Assembly (NCBI RefSeq): GCF_046271865.1
Contig: NZ_CP176580.1
Span: 186,001 to 250,000, forward strand
DNA length: 64,000 bases
Source: Nitrincola salilacus
GTDB taxonomy: Bacteria > Pseudomonadota > Gammaproteobacteria > Pseudomonadales > Balneatricaceae
Direction: 5' to 3'
A program made the translations under genes and the position numbers. Of this stretch, positions 40,663 through 49,534 are shown piece by piece; the stretch's first letter is position 1, and each line of letters opens with the position of its first letter. Under the pieces are notes generated by a model. It did not search any database. It was given only the letters and a program-made list of their open reading frames with translations, and was not told where the DNA came from.

Positions 40663-41476
40663 CCTCTGCTTTCTGTTGGCGTCGTTCATGGCTGGCGGCA
40701 AAAAAAGGTAAGCGTCCCAGTAGCGGTATCCAACTGAGCAGGTCAAAAAGAGGTAAAAAGGCTTTTTCAAGCTTCTGTGTTATCCACAGGGTAATAGGGG
40801 TATAGCAGGCCCAGGCCAGTACCGGCAGAGCGACAACGAGCCCGCCGACAGCAACGTCACTGAACCAGTGCGCCCCACCGACCATCCGTGGCAGAATGGC
40901 TACCACTGTCAGTATACCGGCGAGCAGCGTCCCGAAAGAGCGTCGATTCCAGATCAGAAAACCAAACCACAGCAGCATCACGGTGGCATGATCGCCAGGA
41001 AAACTCCGTCCTGCTGAATCCTTGGCGTCGATATGCGGGAAAAGCTCAGTCAGTAAAATGGTGGGTGTCAGCTCCCGTGAGGGGCTCGGGCCGGTCAGAT
41101 CCATCACCTTTGCCAGCTCATAGAATCCGTAGCGAAAAGGTAGCAGCAACAGCATCAGTGCGAGAAAGCCCACCAGCGCCTGCTGTAGCTGCAGGCGATG
41201 AAAGCACAGGCGCGGAAAAACCAGAAACAGCAGCATGATCACCGCCAGCGTCAGATCCTTTTCCCTTGTATTTGCCCAGGCCCAGAAAAGTGCCCAGTCA
41301 CCGCCTTCTGACAGCGTCCCGTTCAAGGCAAAAAATACCTGCCGATCCAGTGCGCGCCAGAGTTCGAATCCGGCTGGAAGAATAAAGCTCAGAAACAGCA
41401 GCAGGGCGACCAGATGCAGTGTGATCAGCGGCAGAAATTGCCACGTATCAGAAAAAACAGGGCGGGTCCGTGTCAT
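40643..41476 (-). CDS. PAP2-family phosphatase, membrane-bound
   Basis: The 277-residue protein has about six membrane spans. PAP2 motifs are present: a divergent C1 region (KVMDLTGPSPSRE), C2 with SFPGDHATV in place of PSGH, and C3 (LPRMVGGAHWFSDVAVG) supplying the catalytic His and Arg. Such enzymes remove or transfer phosphate on undecaprenyl-pyrophosphate, lipid A or phosphatidic acid; the substrate is unresolved. It is inserted antiparallel between hslR and hslO, which are normally adjacent. Confidence 0.82.
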   Translation of the reverse strand: MTRTRPVFSDTWQFLPLITLHLVALLLFLSFILPAGFELWRALDRQVFFALNGTLSEGGDWALFWAWANTREKDLTLAVIMLLFLVFPRLCFHRLQLQQALVGFLALMLLLLPFRYGFYELAKVMDLTGPSPSRELTPTILLTELFPHIDAKDSAGRSFPGDHATVMLLWFGFLIWNRRSFGTLLAGILTVVAILPRMVGGAHWFSDVAVGGLVVALPVLAWACYTPITLWITQKLEKAFLPLFDLLSWIPLLGRLPFFAASHERRQQKAEANPSSP

Positions 41477-41667
41477 GGCTACTCACAGGATCAAATATGT
41501 TAAAATTGAATCCTTATGGTAGCAGTGCTCTCGGGCTGGCTCCATAATCGCTTCTTCATAATTTGAAATTATTGCCAGTCTGGCAAACTGAAAGCTTCGT
41601 GCCGTGAGCCGATCTCAGTTTGTTGCAATACAGCGGCATACATTGGCTTACATTGGAAAAACAAGGC

Positions 41668-42543
41668 ATGAGTACAGCTGATACAATTCAACGCTTTCTG
41701 TTTGATGACCTGGATGTGCGTGGTGTGGTGACCGGGTTGGAGCAGAGTTATCAGGAGGTGTTGAGCCGCAATGCCTATCCTGCTGCCGTGCAGAGTCTGC
41801 TGGGTGAAATGCTGGCTGCTGTCAGTCTGCTCAGCTCTACGCTGAAATTTGAAGGGCGCTTGCTGCTTCAGGCTCAGGGCGAAGGCAGCATTCGGCTGTT
41901 GATGGCGGAGTGTAATCATCAAAATGAGCTACGTGCGATAGCCAGGCTCAACGATGAGTTGCCTGAGTCGACGTCTCTGGCGGACCTGTTGGGTAAAGGG
42001 TATCTGGCGCTGACTATTGAGCCTGCCAATGGGCAACGCTACCAGGGCATGGTGCCGCTTGAGGGGCATAATCTTGCGGCCTGTTTGCAGGATTATTTCA
42101 TCCAGTCTGAGCAGTTGCCTACACATATTCAATTGGCAGCTGATGGTGTTCGTGCGGCAGGGTTCATGCTGCAGGTACTGCCAGGTGCCGCTGAGGTGAA
42201 GGAGGACTGGCAGCGGATCGAAATGCTGGCGCAGACTCTGAAGCCTGATGAGCTGCTGTCGCTGAACAATGAAGAGCTGCTGTATCGGCTTTATCATCAG
42301 GAGGCTTGCCGACTGTTTGATGCGAAGCTGATCAGCTTCCATTGTGACTGCAGCCGCGAGCGTTGTGCGCAGGCTCTCAAGTTCATGACCGAACAGGAGT
42401 TGAATGAGATGCTGGCCGAGCAGGATGGGGTGATAGAGGTGGATTGTCAGTTCTGTAATGAGCGTTATGGATTCGACAGTACTGATATAGCTGCACTCTA
42501 CGCCGAGGGTGGGCATCTGGGTAATCAGGAGCAGATGCACTGA
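41668..42543 (+). CDS. hslO: Redox-activated chaperone Hsp33
   Basis: The start ATG at 41668 (MSTADTIQRFLFD) fits the family, and upstream in-frame ATGs add no conserved residues. The 291 residues include the core (VRGVVTGLEQSY, LLGEMLAAVSLLSSTLKF) and the C-terminal zinc switch CDCSRERC plus CQFCNERYGF (four zinc cysteines in CXC and CXXC arrangement). On oxidation, zinc is released and the protein becomes a holdase. The order yrfG, hslR, hslO and pckA matches E. coli. Confidence 0.96.
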   Translation: MSTADTIQRFLFDDLDVRGVVTGLEQSYQEVLSRNAYPAAVQSLLGEMLAAVSLLSSTLKFEGRLLLQAQGEGSIRLLMAECNHQNELRAIARLNDELPESTSLADLLGKGYLALTIEPANGQRYQGMVPLEGHNLAACLQDYFIQSEQLPTHIQLAADGVRAAGFMLQVLPGAAEVKEDWQRIEMLAQTLKPDELLSLNNEELLYRLYHQEACRLFDAKLISFHCDCSRERCAQALKFMTEQELNEMLAEQDGVIEVDCQFCNERYGFDSTDIAALYAEGGHLGNQEQMH

Positions 42544-42836
42544 TCCTTTCATGATCAGGATATGAGCGGTCGTAATGGCTGCAGGCGGAAATTATACTTT
42601 AGTCGTTTCTTATATTAGTCAGTGGCTAAGGGTTATCCCGAGTGATCCCATTGCGCTTTTTTTTATGTAATAATGCTCGACCCCATAATAAGATTGAACA
42701 ATGAGCTCTGACACCCAGACCTGGGATCAGGCAATAGAAACGGCAGAATCTGCTTTCGGTCACGCTGTTATTATGCGACCGAGGGTGATGTTTGCTCTCC
42801 AGGTAATCATTGGCTCAAAGCCAAGGGAATTCTGTA

Positions 42837-44384
42837 ATGACTGAACAGACCGCTAACAACGCACACCAGAACCTGAGTCCCGCTGAACTGGTGGAGTTTG
42901 CAGTCCGGCGAAACGAAGGTGTGCTGGCCGACAGTGGTGCCCTGGTGGTGACTACCGGTCAACGTACCGGCCGCTCCCCGCTGGATCGCTTTATTGTCAA
43001 AGAGTCATCAACGGCTGATGAGATAGATTGGGGTGGTATCAACCGCCCGTTCGCGACAGATAAATTCGATGCACTCTGGGCGCGGGTTGAAGCGCACCTG
43101 GCAGATCGTGAACACTTTGTTGCACAGGTTCATGTCGGTGCTGATCCCAGCCACTATATCCCCGTCAAGATGTCGACAGAGACTGCCTGGCAGAACCTGT
43201 TCGGACTGAATCTGTTTATCCGTCCGGAAACCTACAACCCGGCTGATAAGGGTGAATGGCAGGTGCTCAATGCTGCTGGTTTCGAATGTGTACCCGAGCG
43301 TGATGGCACCAACAGCGATGGTTGCGTGATTCTGAACTTCGCTCAGCGCAAAGTGCTGATTGCAGGCATGCGTTACGCCGGTGAGATGAAAAAAGCGATG
43401 TTTTCAGTGCAGAACTTCCTGCTGCCGGCGCATGATGTGCTGCCGATGCACTGCTCTGCCAACGTTGGAGATGATGGTTCCACTACGCTGTTCTTCGGTT
43501 TGTCCGGCACCGGAAAAACCACTCTGTCAGCTGATCCTGATCGCTACCTGATCGGTGACGACGAGCATGGCTGGGGCGAAGGGGTTGTGTTCAACCTTGA
43601 GGGCGGCTGCTATGCCAAGACCATCAACCTGAGCCAGAAAAACGAACCGATTATCTGGGATGCGATCCGCTTTGGTTCGATTGTTGAAAACGTTACGCTG
43701 GATGAGAGTCGCAAGGCTGATTACTGCGATACCTCTCTGACCGAAAACGGTCGTTGTGCTTACCCGCTGCAGCATGTCGAGAAGCGCACCGAGACTAATA
43801 TGGGCGCTGAGCCTGATGCGATCGTTTTCCTGACCTGCGATCTGACCGGTGTTCTGCCTCCTGTATCGGTGATGACCAAAGAGGCGGCAGCCTATCACTT
43901 CCTGTCTGGTTACACCGCGCTGGTGGGCTCAACTGAAATGGGTTCGGGCGGCGGTATCAAGTCCACCTTCTCGACCTGCTTCGGTGCGCCTTTCTTCCCA
44001 CGTCCGGCCCATGTGTATGCTGATCTGCTGATGAAGCGTATCGATGCTTTCGGTTCACGGGTGTATCTGGTTAATACCGGTTGGACAGGTGGTTCCTACG
44101 GTACGGGCACACGTTTCAGTATCCCGACAACACGCGGTATCATCAGTGCGATTCAAAGCGGTGCTCTGAAGGATTGCGAGACAGTGGCGCTGCCCGGTAT
44201 CAATCTGTCTGTTCCGGTAAGCGTACCTGGTGTTGACGCCAGTCTGCTCAACCCTCGTGAGACCTGGCAGGACAAGGCTGCATATGATGCAGCTGCGGCC
44301 GAGTTGATCAGAAAGTTTGTGGAAAACTTCAAGAAGTTTGAGGGAGTCTCTGAAGCGATCATCGCGGCAGGTCCTCAGCAGTAA
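42837..44384 (+). CDS. pckA: Phosphoenolpyruvate carboxykinase (ATP)
   Basis: The ATG at 42837 (MTEQTANNA) follows AAGGGA at a good distance. Oxaloacetate plus ATP gives phosphoenolpyruvate, CO2 and ADP, the first step of gluconeogenesis. The 515-residue protein shows the substrate segment GQRTGRSPLDRFIVK, kinase P-loop FGLSGTGKTTLSADP (about 221-235), LIGDDEHGW, and the C-terminal TGGSYGTGTRFSI. Position after hslO matches E. coli. A 293-base gap upstream holds a T-run and AT-rich patches but no clear promoter. Confidence 0.97.
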   Translation: MTEQTANNAHQNLSPAELVEFAVRRNEGVLADSGALVVTTGQRTGRSPLDRFIVKESSTADEIDWGGINRPFATDKFDALWARVEAHLADREHFVAQVHVGADPSHYIPVKMSTETAWQNLFGLNLFIRPETYNPADKGEWQVLNAAGFECVPERDGTNSDGCVILNFAQRKVLIAGMRYAGEMKKAMFSVQNFLLPAHDVLPMHCSANVGDDGSTTLFFGLSGTGKTTLSADPDRYLIGDDEHGWGEGVVFNLEGGCYAKTINLSQKNEPIIWDAIRFGSIVENVTLDESRKADYCDTSLTENGRCAYPLQHVEKRTETNMGAEPDAIVFLTCDLTGVLPPVSVMTKEAAAYHFLSGYTALVGSTEMGSGGGIKSTFSTCFGAPFFPRPAHVYADLLMKRIDAFGSRVYLVNTGWTGGSYGTGTRFSIPTTRGIISAIQSGALKDCETVALPGINLSVPVSVPGVDASLLNPRETWQDKAAYDAAAAELIRKFVENFKKFEGVSEAIIAAGPQQ

Positions 44385-44402
44385 CAGACTGTTAATCCAC
44401 TT

Positions 44403-44451
44403 GGCAGAAGCGATCCGATGTTTGATCGCTTCTGCCATCTCCTTCCTTTTT
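44403..44451 (+). terminator. Rho-independent terminator of pckA
   Basis: A perfect 13-bp stem, GGCAGAAGCGATC (44403-44415) with GATCGCTTCTGCC (44424-44436), is followed by a pyrimidine tract ending in CTTTTT. It starts 18 bases after the stop. Confidence 0.88.
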
Positions 44452-44461
44452 GGTCGGATAT

Positions 44462-44493
44462 CCACCCTGTTAAGAACTGCAATGGGTGGTTTT
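44462..44493 (+). terminator. Possible second terminator hairpin after pckA
   Basis: CCACCC (44462-44467) pairs with GGGTGG (44484-44489), directly followed by TTTTCC. It may back up the first terminator. The rest of the gap (44494-44684) is AT-rich and shows nothing certain. Confidence 0.5.
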
Positions 44494-44684
44494 CCGCGCA
44501 TTACATCCTCCTTTGTGCCCGGTTTTTGTGCAGATATTTTTTATATAATTGATTTATAAGAAAATATTATTTTATGGCACCCTGCTTGCTCTAAATGAAC
44601 TAAAATTCAGTCACAGGATAGCAATCTGCAGTTTGCTGTCGCTCTGTATTGGCGCTGAGCAGGTTCATGAAGTGGGAGAGCAGA

Positions 44685-46673
44685 GTGAAAAATAATAAGA
44701 GTAAATCCAGATCGCTGGGTGTATTGGGTAAATCGCTGGTCGCACCAGCCTTTCTCCTGATTGTTATCATGCTGGTGGGTTTTATAGCGGTGCTGAACCT
44801 GGGTAGTGTCAGCCAGGCCACAAACATCATTACCGGCAATATGGTTCCCAATACCGGTCGAGCGACCGAAATCATGCGCTCCATCTATAACGAACGCCTG
44901 GCCATGTTTAATTTCAGGATCAGTGGTTCTCTGGATGATGCTGCAGCCTTTACAGGTTACCGGAACCAGAGTCAGAGCCTGATACTTGATGCAGGCGAGC
45001 ACTTCAATGATCCGCAGCGTCGACAAATGATCGATGCGCTGTCATCCCGTCATGGTACTTTTGGGAGCCGTTTTACTGAAGAGCTGGTTCCTCTTCACAT
45101 TGAGATCAGCGAAATCAGAGAGCAATTGCTGAATGATCTGGGTCCGGCTGCGCGGCGTGAAATTGAGCGCCTTGTAGAGACGGCACTGGTCAGTGGTCGG
45201 TTGACCGAAGTGCGTGTTGCAGTAGCTGCGCAGGGGCAGGTATTGAACGCCAGTACTCAGGTTGGTCTTTTCTCCATCACCATGGACAACGCTGCCCGGC
45301 GTGAGGCGGGGTTTCTGATTGATGATGCGCGCTTCACGATCAGTGACTTTGAAGAGATCGCCGGTCTGGAGACGCAGGCGATTATTGCGGACCTTGCTCG
45401 AACCTGGGAAAGCTACGAGCAGGCATTTATTCAGCTGACAGAGCTGACGGATCGCTACCAGCAGATACTCACTGAGTACATCTTGCCGGAAGGGCCGGAA
45501 CTGACTGATGCGGCGCATGCGCTGCAGTTGCATGTCTTCAGCAGCCTGGAGCAGGTTGGGGATGACACGCAGGAGCAGATCAGCGCTGCCAGCCTGATCA
45601 TGATCACACTGGTTGTGGCAGCGGCGCTGCTGGGTGCTGCGATTGCCTACCTGATCACACGTAGCGTGGTCAGGCCGATGCTGTCCGCCAGTCATGTCAT
45701 CGATGGCATGGTTCAGGATCTGCGTAACCGTCAATGCAACCTGGGTAAAAGGCTTCCCGTCACCACCCGTGATGAGGTAGGTGTACTGGCGGGTAATACC
45801 AATGAGTTCTTTGCCACCCTGCAGGAGGTGATCGAACAGTTCCGCACCAGTTCGCAGCAATTGCTGCAGGCCTCTGAGCAATTGTCAGGTGTGTCACAGC
45901 AGACCAGTGATGGTACCCAGCGACAGAAGAACGAAACGGTTGAAGTTGCTACTGCGATGGAGGAGATGGTCAGCACGGTAACGGATATTGCGAAAAGTGC
46001 TGCCGAAGCTCAGGCGCTGGCCGAGCAGACAGATCATGATGCGGGTGAAGGCAAGCAGATGGTCGGTTTGATGATCGACAGTATCCGCGATCTGGCGTCT
46101 CAGTTGCAGGAGATGGCGCAGGGTATCACGGAGCTTGGGCAGCATACGGCCTCCATCGGTCAGGTATTGGAGGTGATCAAGGGGATCTCGGATCAGACTA
46201 ATCTTCTGGCGCTGAATGCAGCGATTGAAGCGGCCCGTGCCGGTGAGAGCGGACGTGGTTTTGCAGTGGTAGCCGATGAGGTGAGAACTCTGGCTCAGCG
46301 CACCCTGGACTCCACGGTGCAGGTGCAGGCATTTGTAGATAACGTGCAAAGAGGCACTGAGCGGGTTGTGCAGAAGATGCAGGATTGCCAGAAGTCGAGT
46401 GAAACAACGGTGGAAAAAGCAGGCTCAGCCAATGAGTTGCTGAACACCATCACGACCCGTGTCTTGGCAATCAAGGATATGAACACGCAGATCGCGAGTG
46501 CTGCCGAGGAACAGAGCCTGGTGTCTCAGGAGATTACCCAGAGCGTTGATCGTATCCGTCATATCGCAGAGGAGTGTGCCACGTCGGCGCATCACTCATC
46601 GGAGGCCAGTCAGGAGATGGCGCAACTGGGGCAGCAATTGAATGGTATCGTTGGCCAGTTTGAGCGTTCTTAG
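44685..46673 (+). CDS. Methyl-accepting chemotaxis protein
   Basis: A GTG at 44685 with GGGAG 6 bases upstream is the preferred start; an ATG at 44667 is the alternative. The 662 residues comprise a first span (about 16-38), a large helical periplasmic domain of about 280 residues of the four-helix-bundle type, a second span (about 312-334), a HAMP domain, and a signalling domain with DQTNLLALNAAIEAARAGES and GRGFAVVADEVRTLAQRT at the hairpin tip. The ligand is unknown. No haem motif or C-terminal CheR-binding peptide is seen. Confidence 0.93.
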   Translation: MKNNKSKSRSLGVLGKSLVAPAFLLIVIMLVGFIAVLNLGSVSQATNIITGNMVPNTGRATEIMRSIYNERLAMFNFRISGSLDDAAAFTGYRNQSQSLILDAGEHFNDPQRRQMIDALSSRHGTFGSRFTEELVPLHIEISEIREQLLNDLGPAARREIERLVETALVSGRLTEVRVAVAAQGQVLNASTQVGLFSITMDNAARREAGFLIDDARFTISDFEEIAGLETQAIIADLARTWESYEQAFIQLTELTDRYQQILTEYILPEGPELTDAAHALQLHVFSSLEQVGDDTQEQISAASLIMITLVVAAALLGAAIAYLITRSVVRPMLSASHVIDGMVQDLRNRQCNLGKRLPVTTRDEVGVLAGNTNEFFATLQEVIEQFRTSSQQLLQASEQLSGVSQQTSDGTQRQKNETVEVATAMEEMVSTVTDIAKSAAEAQALAEQTDHDAGEGKQMVGLMIDSIRDLASQLQEMAQGITELGQHTASIGQVLEVIKGISDQTNLLALNAAIEAARAGESGRGFAVVADEVRTLAQRTLDSTVQVQAFVDNVQRGTERVVQKMQDCQKSSETTVEKAGSANELLNTITTRVLAIKDMNTQIASAAEEQSLVSQEITQSVDRIRHIAEECATSAHHSSEASQEMAQLGQQLNGIVGQFERS

Positions 46674-46726
46674 TTTAAGTGAGCTGATAGATAGCAGACA
46701 GAGGAGGCTGCGCATACAATCGTGTT

Positions 46727-47782
46727 ATGAGAAAGATCATTCATAGCGATTGTGACTGCTTTTATGCAGCAGTTGAGATGCGCGATAACCCTGCTCTCAG
46801 GGGTATTCCCATTGCGGTAGGTGGTGCGTCTGATCGTCGCGGCGTGATCGCCACCTGCAACTATGAAGCACGGCACTATGGCGTACGCTCGGCTATGTCG
46901 ACGGCTCGTGCGCTTCAGTTATGCCCAAAGTTGACGCTGGTATCCGGTCGGATGGAGGCTTACAAGGAAACGTCACGCCAGATTATGGCGATCTATCAGG
47001 ATTACACCGATCTGATCGAGCCCTTGTCGCTGGATGAAGCCTTTCTGGATGTAACGCAGTCGATGGCCTGTCGTGGCAGTGCGACACTCATTGCGCAGGA
47101 GATACGCCAGCGTATCCGCGATGAGGTGGGTGTGACGGTCTCCATAGGCGTAGCGCCGAGTAAGTTTCTGGCTAAAATTGCCAGTGACTGGAACAAGCCG
47201 GATGGTCTGTGCGTGATCCTGCCCGAGCAGGTGGATCAGTTTGTCAGTGAGCTGACGATTGAAAAACTGCACGGAGTTGGCAGTAAAACGGCAGAAAAGC
47301 TCCATCAACTTCAGATTTATACCTGCGCAGATCTGCGCCGTCAGCCGCTTGATTTTCTACTGCGCCATTTCGGTCGTTTCGGGCAACGCCTGAGCCAGCT
47401 GGCTTGGGGTGTGGATGAACGGCCGGTCAAAACCAGTCGTATCCGTAAATCGATCAGCACGGAACATACTTACGCCAAGGATCTACCGGACCTGGAGGCC
47501 TGTCTCGCTCATCTGGATGAGTTGCTGGAGGATCTGCAGCAGCGATATACCAGGCTGAGCGGCTATCGTATTCGGGGCATTCTGGTGAAGATGAAATTTC
47601 ATGACTTTACCCAGACCACTGTCGAATCCAGTTGTCAGCAGCCGACTCGAGAGCTCTATCTGGCGTTGATGGTACAAGCCTGGCGGCGGGGTGAGCGTCC
47701 GGTCAGACTGCTGGGTGTCGGTTATCGTCTTGACCCTGATAGTGAGCACCAGCTTACTGCGCAGCAATTGGTGCTCTTCTGA
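46727..47782 (+). CDS. dinB: DNA polymerase IV (Y family)
   Basis: The 351-residue protein has catalytic D8 (HSDCDCFYAAVE), the second catalytic pair in LSLDEAFLDV, the YEARHYGVRSAMS finger loop and the helix-hairpin-helix LHGVGSKTAEKLHQL. The little-finger domain follows, ending in a beta-clamp binding motif QQLVLF. It performs translesion synthesis with minus-one frameshift potential. No LexA box is visible in the 53-base gap upstream, so SOS control is not evident. Confidence 0.97.
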   Translation: MRKIIHSDCDCFYAAVEMRDNPALRGIPIAVGGASDRRGVIATCNYEARHYGVRSAMSTARALQLCPKLTLVSGRMEAYKETSRQIMAIYQDYTDLIEPLSLDEAFLDVTQSMACRGSATLIAQEIRQRIRDEVGVTVSIGVAPSKFLAKIASDWNKPDGLCVILPEQVDQFVSELTIEKLHGVGSKTAEKLHQLQIYTCADLRRQPLDFLLRHFGRFGQRLSQLAWGVDERPVKTSRIRKSISTEHTYAKDLPDLEACLAHLDELLEDLQQRYTRLSGYRIRGILVKMKFHDFTQTTVESSCQQPTRELYLALMVQAWRRGERPVRLLGVGYRLDPDSEHQLTAQQLVLF

Positions 47783-47811
47783 ATCAAATAGACTGCAGGT
47801 TGTGCTGAGTA

Positions 47812-47886
47812 GGTAGTGCTGGCAGGCAGCGCTGGTAGGTAGTAATGGTGAGTAGTGCTGGTGAGTAGCGCTGGTGAGTAGCGCTG
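47812..47886. repeat. Six-copy degenerate 13-bp tandem repeat
   Basis: Units at 47812-47824, 47825-47837, 47838-47850, 47851-47863 and 47864-47876 plus a partial one to 47886 follow the pattern RGTAGYGCTGGTR, for example AGTAGCGCTGGTG. It fills the gap between dinB and the next gene, 74 bases before its start. Confidence 0.9.
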
Positions 47887-47960
47887 CACAGATTGACTGG
47901 CTCCATTTTTGTTCTTTTGAGGCTAAGTTGCTAGGCTGAGATTCAGGGAGAAGCGATGGC

Positions 47961-48476
47961 ATGATGACCAGCAGTCAGCAGGAAAAGATCAAACTTGAGC
48001 ATGAGGCCGCCCGAGTATTCATGCGGCAGTATGAGCGAAGTTTTCATGTGCCAATGCGGCATATCTGGCATAACGAGCCGCGCAAACCGGATGTGTCCTG
48101 CTATCTGGATAAGTCTCGACTGGATCTGGAGATCGCACATCTCTATGGCAGTGAGGCGGAGGCGATGCTGGTGCTGGGCAGGGAACTCAGTGATGAAACC
48201 CGGATTGCGCTGCAGCATCTGTTACAGACGGAGCCTGATCATCGCCTGTTGATGGCGCTGAATACCATACTGCAAAGCAAGTCACTCAAGCGCTATCATT
48301 CCGAGAGAGTCTGGCTGGTGATTCGTAACGCCAACCCTCTGTGGACCCGTGGCGAGCTGCTGGAAAATCTGGACAAGGTCACTGTGCCGCCAGAGCATCC
48401 GTTTGAGCAGATCTGGCTGCTGGGTGATATGGTGGGGGCATCAGGGATTGCGCAGCTCTATCCGGATTATATTTAG
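47961..48476 (+). CDS. Conserved protein of unknown function
   Basis: The 171-residue cytosolic protein starts at ATGATG, with GGGAG upstream. It is rich in charged helices, with VFMRQYERSFHVPMRHIWHN, PDVSCYLDKSRLDLEIAHLYG, and a conserved-looking core YHSERVWLVIRNANPLWTRGEL, which might be the strand-helix core of a nuclease-like fold. That is not a firm assignment. I do not recognise the family. It lies downstream of dinB and convergent with the permease gene. Confidence 0.65.
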   Translation: MMTSSQQEKIKLEHEAARVFMRQYERSFHVPMRHIWHNEPRKPDVSCYLDKSRLDLEIAHLYGSEAEAMLVLGRELSDETRIALQHLLQTEPDHRLLMALNTILQSKSLKRYHSERVWLVIRNANPLWTRGELLENLDKVTVPPEHPFEQIWLLGDMVGASGIAQLYPDYI

Positions 48477-48499
48477 CGACCTGTTCGGCAGATTGTCAG

Positions 48500-49420
48500 T
48501 TAGTCAGTCGGGCGAGTGATCTCTCTCGGATCTGGCGCACCGCGGGCCGCTTTGCGATTCATGCGATACAGATCCAGTAGTGCACTGCCAGCCAATACTG
48601 ACAGAATCAGTCCGCCACCGATGAATGCCAGCGTTGTTGGCAGCTCACCGACCCACCACCACACCAGCAGTGTACCGAGGATTGTTTCAAGCAGGAGCAT
48701 CAGGCTGACCTCGGCACCCGGCAGGTAGCGTGGGCCGCTCTGGATCAGGAAGTAGGCGCAGGGCAGGAAAAACAGGCTGAGCAGCAGCAGGCGTTTCATA
48801 TCACTCCACTCTGGCAGGCTGGCGCCACCCATCAACAGTGCAGGGATCAGCATCAGGGCGCAGGCCAAAGGCAGAATGACAGTGGTATCAACACCGCGCT
48901 GAGCGCTGGCGACGGTTGTGTTGAGGGCCATTGCGACGGGTAGTGCCAGTGCCACGATCAGGCCAATGGGATTACCGGCCCCCATTTCGCCTGCCACCAT
49001 CAGCACCGCACCGAATACGCACAGAATTATCACGATCCAGGTCTGCAATCGCAGCTTCTGGGAAAAGAAGATCAATCCGATGACACCTGCAATCAATGGT
49101 GCCATATTCTGTATCACCAACACATTACCGGCCGCTGTGAGTCGATTGGCTGCCACGAAGCTCCAGGCACCACAGGCGATCGCCAGCGGGCAGACCCAGG
49201 CAGCCAGTCCGCAGCGTTTTATAGCCTGAGGGAGTTCGCTACGGTAACGCAACACCGCCACCAGTAACAGCACGCTGCCGAGCAGCAGGGCGCGCCAGAA
49301 CATGAAGGTGGCGACGTCTGTTTCCGTGTCCTTGACGAACAGAGCATCTGGGGAGAGCATCAGTACGCCCGTACCGGTAATCAGATAGCCTTTGAGTCGC
49401 AGTGGCATCCTTTCCCACAT
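48500..49420 (-). CDS. EamA/DMT-superfamily transporter
   Basis: The 306-residue protein has ten predicted spans in two EamA repeats (about 12-145 and 155-290), with typical ends such as NMAPLIAGVIGLIFFSQKL and EVSLMLLLETILGTLLVWWW, each followed by a basic loop. DMT transporters export or import small metabolites such as amino acids; the substrate cannot be read. It is a single gene on the minus strand. Confidence 0.87.
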   Translation of the reverse strand: MWERMPLRLKGYLITGTGVLMLSPDALFVKDTETDVATFMFWRALLLGSVLLLVAVLRYRSELPQAIKRCGLAAWVCPLAIACGAWSFVAANRLTAAGNVLVIQNMAPLIAGVIGLIFFSQKLRLQTWIVIILCVFGAVLMVAGEMGAGNPIGLIVALALPVAMALNTTVASAQRGVDTTVILPLACALMLIPALLMGGASLPEWSDMKRLLLLSLFFLPCAYFLIQSGPRYLPGAEVSLMLLLETILGTLLVWWWVGELPTTLAFIGGGLILSVLAGSALLDLYRMNRKAARGAPDPREITRPTD

Positions 49421-49534
49421 AAATAATCTCCCGATCAGATGATAGTCTCAGTATCGCAGCCTGAGTACAGTAAGTGGAGTCTGAAAGCGTCTTCCGGCAG
49501 CTTTACCGACGACGTTTGCAGGTATGGCAGACAC

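Noticed and set aside
41361..41371. T-loop-like GTTCGAATCC suggesting a tRNA
   Set aside because: It is inside the PAP2 coding region and no cloverleaf or anticodon stem can be built around it.
45042..45881. 279-codon open frame antisense to the second chemoreceptor
   Set aside because: Mirror of a helical repeat-rich coding region; no recognisable domain.
47812..47886. CRISPR array
   Set aside because: The repeats are directly tandem without spacers and there are no cas genes.
47483..47962. 159-codon minus-strand open frame over dinB and the 13-bp repeat
   Set aside because: Its N-terminus is a translation of the tandem repeat and the rest is a dinB shadow.
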